A stretch of 64,000 nucleotides of DNA from Cryptomeria japonica (taxonomy: Eukaryota; Streptophyta; Pinopsida; Cupressales; Cupressaceae): positions 627,541,240 through 627,605,239 of the forward strand of contig NC_081415.1 of assembly GCF_030272615.1 (NCBI RefSeq), written 5' to 3'. This document shows positions 57,011 through 64,000 of the stretch, one piece after another. Positions within the stretch are counted from its first letter, which is position 1. Each line of letters starts with the position of its first letter. The translations under genes and the position numbers were made by a program. The notes under the pieces were generated by a model, which saw nothing but the letters and a program-made list of their open reading frames with translations, did no database searches and was not told where the DNA came from.

Positions 57011-58808
57011 TCCGATGGAGAAGGTATATTGTGATCAAATTTGATTTTTTTTTTTTGAAAAAATGGCCGAATTCATCGGAATTCTGACAGTAATTTCACA
57101 TTTGGTTTCAACGGAGAAGGCATTAGCAAAGAAATTTGTTTTTTGTTTTTTTCAAAAAAGTGTTTGCGTTCGTCAAAATTTTGACGACAACGAACATTAC
57201 TTAAAAAGAAAAAAAGAGGGCAAGTCATTTGTGCATTCAATCTATCGTAGGCTTCCGCGACGACTTCAACCCTGGCAAGATCAAACGACACACTCACCAT
57301 TTGAGGTAGAATCTTCACCTTAATTTTGGATTTGCATAATGAGGATTGTTGAATCTTCACCTTAATTCATTCATTGGATCTTCGAATTTGCATAATATTT
57401 GCATAATATAGAGTAGGGAGCAAGAGAAAACAAATAGAGTAGGGATAAAATAATATAGATATAATAATTAATGTAGTAAATAACCCCATGTTAATGGGGA
57501 TGGAGGGATTAATCCCTTGAAAAATCCAAGAAAGGGAATAGGTTGGTTTGTCCAGCCCCAAAGGTTGGTTCAAACTTAATTTGATGTGTCAAGGGGACAC
57601 CCTGTAATCTCAAAAACTAGTTGCATATTTAGGGATCATAGTGGAAATATGGTCGTGTAGGGGACCTTAGTAGAAATATGGTTGGAGCTGCCTCAAAGAG
57701 ATTAGCACCAGTAACTATCAATGAAGCAGAAGCACATACACCATTTCTCGACCTATAGACTTGTGAACACTTGAGATTCAAATGAGTGCAGAATTTGCAG
57801 ATAGAAGGTGATTGAATGATTCATGTGAATTCTATTAGGAAGAAACTATCATCTACTTAGAAAAAATAAAAAATATATTGAGGTAGTGGTGACCTCTCAA
57901 CTATACTCTAACAAGAAAGATAGAGTAGGGAGCAAGAGAAAACAAATTACAAGCACATATTCTAAGCATACATTATTGACATGATTAGTTTTCAGATCCA
58001 TTTGACCTGCTAAATTAATCAAATCTAGCAAATAAATTAAGTAACCACATATTACCCTTCCCTTTTCCATAAATTTACCCTAACCTCAAACACCAAATGT
58101 TAGCATAAATAAAGTGATTTTTGAAGTAAATAAGCTTGAAACAAATATTTTTAGATCATTCTTAAATCTTGGAAGATGTAGACACTAGAAAAATACCAAA
58201 AACTCAATGAGACAATGAATCAACAACAACTTGATATATTAACCATGTACTAGCAAATCACTATCACTTGAGTCCACTGTCTTCATAAAATGTATCATGA
58301 AACAAAGAGAATAAAGAGCCACAAAAATTGAAATGAACTATGCTAGAGGTCTCAAATCATCAATTTTCCAACCTTTAAAATATCTTGAAAACATCAATTT
58401 ATAGGAGGAAACCTCCTTAATTCTATGAAATAACTTGCCCAAAATTACCTAACCTCTAGGAAGTCTAGCCAACATGTAAGTTGCTAAATTTTTTCATTCT
58501 AGTCCAATAACCTCAGAATAGTAAGTATGATATGCCAAATAAGAGAAAGTGAGTAATTACTAGCCCGAACTAGAGTGGACAACTCACACTTTCCTTTATA
58601 CTTTGTGTGCTTTGAAGTTGGATTTCATGTATGTAGAGGAAGAAGTTGAAATGCTTGTAGAAAGAAGGAAACTTTCTAATTTGGGTGCAGTTCACTAATA
58701 GTATTTGGATGGGCCCTTACTTAAATAAAGATAAGCTTGCTAGGTCATCACTTCGAATTAACTAAGAATCCATTATTTGCCATCTACTTGATCAAAATTT
58801 GAAACAAA
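57011..58808. other. Unassigned repeat-derived stretch
   Basis: No gene recognised. CACCTTAATT(C/T)-TTG with GAATCTTCACC is duplicated near 57310 and 57352. GTGTCAAGGGGACAC near 57585 is a short hairpin. Confidence 0.4.
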
Positions 58809-59219
58809 TCAATTCAGACTTGGATTTCTTGTGGAGGAAGCCTTCTTTTGCCTTTCCTTATACTCCTTATAATTATACAAATAGTAGCCTAAAGATATTT
58901 CATTTGGCCTATCTATCCATTTGATTAGAAAGTTAACAACTCTAACAACTTTATTTGGTTTGGTAATGGAATTCTCTAAGGCTTTCACCACATTGGTAAC
59001 ATGAGATGTAGCCACAATTAACCCCATACATTCATTCAAGACTGTTCATCAAATTTACTATTTGACCCAAACTTCCCTTCCACCTTCTTATCCCATTTAG
59101 ACAAAATAACTTATATAGTGTCCAACCAATCCTTATCTGATCTAAAGGGATGAGCACCCAAATTGATTGTTATGTATTCATCATAAGCCTGATGCTCAGT
59201 CAACATGGGATAATGGCAC
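58809..59219 (-). pseudogene. C-terminal fragment of a large element ORF (relic 4)
   Basis: Minus strand: about 130 codons, with one stop near 59111 and one frameshift near 59040, reading DKDWLDTI then VILSKWDKKVEGKFGSNSKF, DEQ, LNECMGLIVATSHVTNVVKA, LENS and a Lys/Arg-rich helical tail, ending in a stop near 58809. It aligns by eye with the C-terminus of the element 2 ORF (VLNQWDAYEAQHLGPSAQFD-like, 48500-48797). It is cut at 59219 by the LTR of the element that begins at 59220, so the rest should lie beyond that element. Confidence 0.55.
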
Positions 59220-60337
59220 TGATGGACTTGAAAAGCACTGAGAGGGGGGGAGGCATGAATCAATGACACAAAAAATAAAACTACTTCAAACACTAACCAG
59301 TAGATGAACTTAACAAAGCTTTTAAACACAATGCATGCAATCCAAAATGATATAACAAAATCCACAAAAAGTAAAGCATCCACCATAACACAAGTGTTTG
59401 TACATGGAAAACCCAAATAGGTAAAAACCATGGTGAGATGGAACTCACAAGTTAACTAGCTGCAACAATAGATAACTAACTAGTTAAGGTCTATAATGTG
59501 CTCTGCTATGAGAGAATCTTGTTAGAGATCCCAAAGCTTGATTAGAAGCTTATACCTTGTTAAAGGTAGTACCCTATTAGGAGTAACCTCGGTGGAGGAT
59601 TTCTAAATCCAAACTAATGGATCACCCTGTTAAAGGATTTATACATTGAAGCTTGTTAGAGCTTACCCAATTAGGGGATTTGATTCTATTGTAATTGTTA
59701 GAAAATAACAAGAATGGTTTGATTTGTTCTGAGTAGCACAATACTTGCTTGATCAAATCCTTTTAAACATATTCAACACTTCTCTTTTGCATACTCTCCA
59801 ACTTAACTCTTTTTTTCTTTCACACGTAACATAACTCTTTCACTTACTTACAAAATAATTCATTGCGATGTCAATATATAGACCTTATGATTTCATGTCG
59901 GCCTTAAGAAATCATAACACAATTTCCTAGGTGTAGTGTATCTGGACAAGTGATCATAACTCATCACAAAAATTACCGCCAAGCAGTCGGTGCTAGTAAC
60001 TTACCATGAAATGTGGTAACTCATCACAAAATTACCAAATACCGGTTGAATCAATCAAGTATCGATTTGAATAAAACATATGAACCATTGTCCTTGAATC
60101 TCCGCTTGATCTTCATTGATGCCGACTTAGTATAATCACAGGTTGTCTCTTATGCACATACCAGTTAAAACAAAGTACCGGTTAGAGATAAACCTCTTAG
60201 TATAGCCTCTAACATATCGGTTGACAGAGTAAACAATTGAAGTTACACCGGTAGTCAATATAATCAAGTGTGTGTGTATGAGTGTTTCATCAATGACAAC
60301 AAATGACTAATACATTACAATCACCATCAATTCAACA
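59220..60337 (-). repeat. 3' LTR of element 3 (about 1,118 bp)
   Basis: On the minus strand it starts TGTTGAATTGATGG directly after CAAAGGGGGAGAT and ends ...CAAGTCCATCA. Its end region has the same layout as the other copia LTR (a TATTTGGG phrase, a C run, then the end). ACCGGT-type palindromes recur (near 60049, 60177 and 60246). The far LTR is outside the window, so the target duplication could not be checked. Confidence 0.7.
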
Positions 60338-60499
60338 ATCTCCCCCTTTGGCATTGATGGCAACACTTAGAGAATTTTACAGTAATACCACTAAGTGTGC
60401 ATACACAACAAATTTACACATATACTTATGCTCCCCCTTAATGCATACATTATACAAAATTTTCAAAAACACACATACATATTTCTACTCCCCCTTTGA
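60338..60499 (-). other. Multiple polypurine tracts of element 3
   Basis: Read on the minus strand: GTCAAAGGGGGAG near 60499-60487, TAAGGGGGAG near 60440-60431 and CAAAGGGGGAGAT at 60350-60338 next to the LTR. The same triple arrangement as in the complete copia element. Confidence 0.75.
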
Positions 60500-60542
60500 C
60501 AACAATGCCAAATTGAAAAGGCAATATATATATATAATTTGT

Positions 60543-61632
60543 TGTAGCGTCCTAAAATTGCGACACTTGCAATTTCGACTGCATTTGGGTCTTCACGATG
60601 GTGATGCAACACGGAACCTGAATGGAGACCCCGAAACTTGTTCATGACACCAAAAACTGCATTTCTCAGCACCCTGGCCTGATCCTCCTTGCACCCCGCT
60701 GTCCCAGGAGGTGGGACCATGGCGCCCAGCACCCTGGTCCTTCAGGACTAGGGCACCCAGCGCCCTGGTCCCTGGCCCTATTTTGGGCCCGGTCTCTTAT
60801 GGGGCTTCGGGTCTTTAAGTTTGCAAATTGGAAAATAATGTTTCCTGGTCGGCCTAAGGTCGGGAAAATCAGTCTATCAGCCCTAATTGACAAGTATATA
60901 AACTACATTTCCTCTCCCATTTTGGTAGATGGGAAAAAAGGCGAAAACGATATTCAAACATTCAAGCATTCAAGCATTCAAGCATTCAAACATTCTTTCA
61001 AGCAATTGAGCATTCTAAGTCTCCATTCAAGGCTAAGTGTTGCATTCAAGACAAGGATTCAACCATTGAAGAGGAGATCACTTACAACACATTACATACT
61101 ACATACATTACACCTTTGCATGTAAGAATACAAACATTCTTACAACAAGGTTGCAGGTACGCGACTGTAATTGAAGATCTGGAATCCTTGTGCAGAGACG
61201 AACAAATCCCCCTTCGTTTCACGGATTTTTCGGAGGACCGTGTGCACGCCGGGCGCCATCGTCCCATCAAATTTCGCTCAAATTTGCAGAATAGCACCGT
61301 CTTGATATTTTACTGCTAATTCTAGGTCCGCAGCTTCATCCCATATCCCTATCTCTGTTTATAAGCGAATCTTTCCTACTTTACATGCATTCCTAGTTCA
61401 ATCTTTCTATCTACATATCTTTACAAAAGAGGGTATCCTTGATATCTTAACCCTTGAAACTCATTTAGAATCCAATCTTGCATTGTGTGGGATTGGATCT
61501 TGTGGGTTTCAACCCCTCTTTTGAATGTAAAGTCTTTCCCAAGTGAAAACCATCAACCCTAGTGACTCTCCCTTCTCTCTCCTCGGAGTTGGGGAGGGGA
61601 GAACAACTAGGGTTCGATTTTTCCGCTTTACA
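60543..61632 (+). mobile_element. Solo LTR B (1,090 bp, target duplication TTTGT)
   Basis: TGTAGCGTCCTAAAATTG... to ...TTCCGCTTTACA, flanked by TTTGT at 60538-60542 and 61633-61637. TATATAAAC at about 60895-60903 is the TATA box, followed by an AAGCATTC microsatellite. Same family as solo LTR A in the opposite orientation, about 25 kb away; inserted in the 3' non-coding part of element 3. Confidence 0.93.
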
Positions 61633-61738
61633 TTTGTATCAAAGTGTTCAACATATACAACAATAACTTAAAAGTTCATGCATTAGCTAATCTCATAAAA
61701 ATATCATTAAAGTTCTGCTTCAACTATGATATGGCATT

Positions 61739-64000
61739 TTACCATGTCGCTAGCACGTTCTTAGTGTACTCTTTTGTAGACATCAATTGTGTATGGAATT
61801 CTTTCATTGAGTCCAGTGTGTAGGTTTCAGGAGTGGCTAAGATAGCTTCTGCATTGGAGTAGGCTCTCTGAAGTAGGTCTACTTGTGATGTGAGCATACT
61901 CTTGAGTTCCTTGAGAGACCGGAGTCTCTCTTCCTTCTTAGTATCATAGATATCCAGCCTGTTGTGCAAATCATCTACAAATTTGCTAAAGGAAAATATA
62001 GAGTCTTGAAGTGGGACATATGCCTTGCATATCTTTTCCAGCTCTTGCTCTATTTCTGTTTGTCTTTTTGAAATGTCAGAATAACAAAAAGAAACATTAG
62101 AGGTGGAAGCAAGATACTTTCCTCTTGTTTCAATAGCTTTACTCAACAAATCTTTATTGTGTGACAAAGCCATTCTTCCATTATCAATGTCCTTTGCCAG
62201 TTTTTCTCCATACTTCTTCTTGTGAGTCTTTTCAACATAGAGTTGAGAAGCATCTTCTAGTGACTTGATTTGATCAGATGCATCTACAACTAACTAACCA
62301 AGTTTGCTAATAGGTGTAGGTAGATGTGTTGTAGATGTTTCCGATAGCATACCAGATAAAAAATCTGCTGCAGTCTAAATTATTCCAGCTTCGACCCTTT
62401 TCTCTTTCAATCTCTTTTTATGCGCTCTAGATTGCATGGCGTTTGCAATCTTCATCATTTCCGATGCACTCATGTTGTTCATATCAATAGGTCCTAAAAT
62501 ACTCAAAGAATCATCATCATCTTCATCAAGTTGTTTCTGCTTTGCTGGTTCAGAGGATACAACCTTAATGGTTTCTTTTTCTATATTCTTCTTTGTTTCC
62601 TTTCAAAAGATTGTGTGACAACCTTTTCAGTAGACTCCTTCTTATTATCTTTAGTGACCGATGGAGATTGGGGTTTCTCTAGTTGTTCTGTTTCCGGTGG
62701 GTTGTCCACTTTTAGTTGAGTAGTTGGTTTCTCAACTAAGGTAACATGTACATCAGTAATTGCAAGAGGCTCCATATTTGGTACAGTATTGTCTCCAGAT
62801 AGATCAACTATGTCCTGAGCATCATTATCAACATGAATAATGGATTCATCCTTCTTCTTGATAGGATATACCTCATCAGCTGGAACAATCTCTTCTTCAT
62901 CCATTTTCGGTCGCTGAACATCATCAACAACATTATCCTCATTCATAGAAGATTGGATGAGTTCTTCCATTCTTTTGATTTCACAGGCTATTCGATGGGT
63001 CTCAGTTTCAACAATTGCCCTCTTTCCACTGAGTAACTTCAGTCTTCTTGCTTTGAACATAAAATGAGATTTGTATCAAGCAACTAAAGCACTAATATCA
63101 TCTTTAGAAAGTTCAAGAAAATATTATACAAATATCTCATCAACGATTTATTTTTCTAATTTTATAGCTTGGTCCCATTTACCCAAAATAATAGTAGACA
63201 AAGAATTTGAGATATCCTTTTCCAGTTCTTGTGGATATCTATTGTAATGATACAAATGAGAGATTACCTGTTGAATGACTTTCTCTTTCTCATTTATAGT
63301 GAAGGAATCAAAATGTTCTCTGACATTGTCAAATCTATTCCTCCCTAGCGTCTTTGTTGTTCTTTCAAAATGGGTTTCAGGCTTGAAAGATGTTATATCG
63401 ATAGGCACAGTTGCCTTTGGCACTTCCTTAACTTTTTTTGCTACTCTACCGGTAGCCTTTACCTTCTTAGGTTCTTCTTCAGTATCTGAACCTTCAAATT
63501 CTAGTTGGAGAATAAGTTTTTGATTCCTCTTCTTTGGTGCATTCTCTTTCTTTGTATATACTTTAGGTGTCAGTTCCTTTTTGGTTAGGACACTCCAAGT
63601 CACCCTTGTAGTCTTTATCACTAGAGGTGAGTCAATTTTCTTTTTCTTTCCTTTCACATTAGTGATAGGAGCAGAACTGGTTTTTGCTGGTGCATCTTGG
63701 ACTGCCACAGTGTCCAATTTTGCCTTATGTTTGTCTTTGGGAGATGCTAATAGAGTATTAGCATAACCAACCAGTAGATCATGGTTCACCTCATAACTCA
63801 TGTCTTCCATCTCTTCTTCCCTTGGCTCAATTGCTTGCATCAAGCAAAAGTCAGTGGTAACAATAAAGACTATGTCTTTTGCAAAGTGGCTTATCACATC
63901 TTCCGGTAATCTCATTCTCATGCTCATCTTTTTCTGAAATTTATTAAAATACTTATTCGTGGCTGCAGGGAAAGTATTCTTTATAGCCTTAATGTTGTTC
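61739..64000 (-). pseudogene. Large charged ORF of element 3, in env-like position, 5' end outside window
   Basis: Open from the window edge (upstream of Met at 63927 the frame stays open) down to a stop at about 61739: over 750 codons. Stops near 63148, 63126, 63075, 62374 and 62292 and a shift near 62595. Order: a globular start with MSMRMRLPEDVISHFAKDIV; a Lys-rich, nuclear-signal-like stretch (NVKGKKKKID, KKRNQK); a Glu/Asp-rich linker; SILGPIDMNNMSASEMMKIA then MQSRAHKKRLKEKR; and a helical C-terminus with QTEIEQELEKICKAYVPLQD. It lies just before the polypurine tracts, where Sireviruses carry their env-like ORF. No signal peptide or membrane segment seen in the visible part. Function unknown. 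Confidence 0.6.

Larger units (their letters stand above)
59220..64000 (-). mobile_element. Sirevirus-like LTR element, minus strand, partial (element 3)
   Basis: The 3' LTR (59220-60337), polypurine tracts and the 3' part of the internal region are in the window; the 5' part lies beyond 64000. The 3' non-coding part shares CATTGTTGTCAAAGGGGGAG with the complete copia element, supporting the same lineage. A solo LTR (60543-61632) is nested in it. The ORF in the position just upstream of the polypurine tracts is at 61739-64000. Confidence 0.75.

Overview
This is nuclear DNA of a large, repeat-rich plant genome, most plausibly a gymnosperm (conifer-type). Evidence: one cellular gene spread over more than 21 kb, introns of up to 11.4 kb packed with LINE, hAT and LTR debris, nested LTR retrotransposons over most of the rest, and strong CpG depletion in element coding sequence. 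The species cannot be named from the sequence. There is no bacterial gene structure, CRISPR array or rRNA/tRNA gene that I can see.

Layout. (1) 1-7703: repeat-rich leader or LTR-like blocks built from GCGAG-type words flank a decayed single-ORF element (ORF 1263-4660). (2) 7645-8720: LINE relic, minus strand. (3) 10132-31246, minus strand: one intact eight-exon gene for an OTU-domain deubiquitinase of the OTLD1/OTUD5 type. My spliced model is 545 residues with every junction GT-AG and in phase. Its introns hold two hAT-type elements with 8-bp target duplications, three LINE relics and an LTR-like insertion. (4) 34336-35528: solo LTR (target duplication GATAC), a relative of an oppositely oriented solo LTR at 60543-61632 (TTTGT). 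(5) 36240-48797: a second single-ORF element with a TATA-containing GC-rich repeat leader. Its ORF is split by a structurally complete 7.8-kb Ty1/copia element (38090-45902, target duplication CCAAA, Sirevirus-like 3' end). (6) 50160-57010: minus-strand copia and Ty3/gypsy pol relics. (7) 58809-64000: a relic ORF interrupted by a minus-strand Sirevirus-like element whose ORF next to the polypurine tracts is again a large charged protein; that element carries the second solo LTR.

How it fits together. Only the deubiquitinase gene looks functional for the plant. The element story is layered insertion: old ORF relics, then copia-type elements inside them, then a solo LTR inside one of those.

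The least explained material is a set of large coiled-coil or charged ORFs (1263-4660, 37401-48797, 58809-59219, 61739-64000) with no gag-pol next to them. Two have a splice-acceptor-like site just upstream of the start codon, and two share a recognisable C-terminal module. They are the best candidates for something poorly described here. All are broken copies, so function would have to be tested on intact relatives elsewhere.
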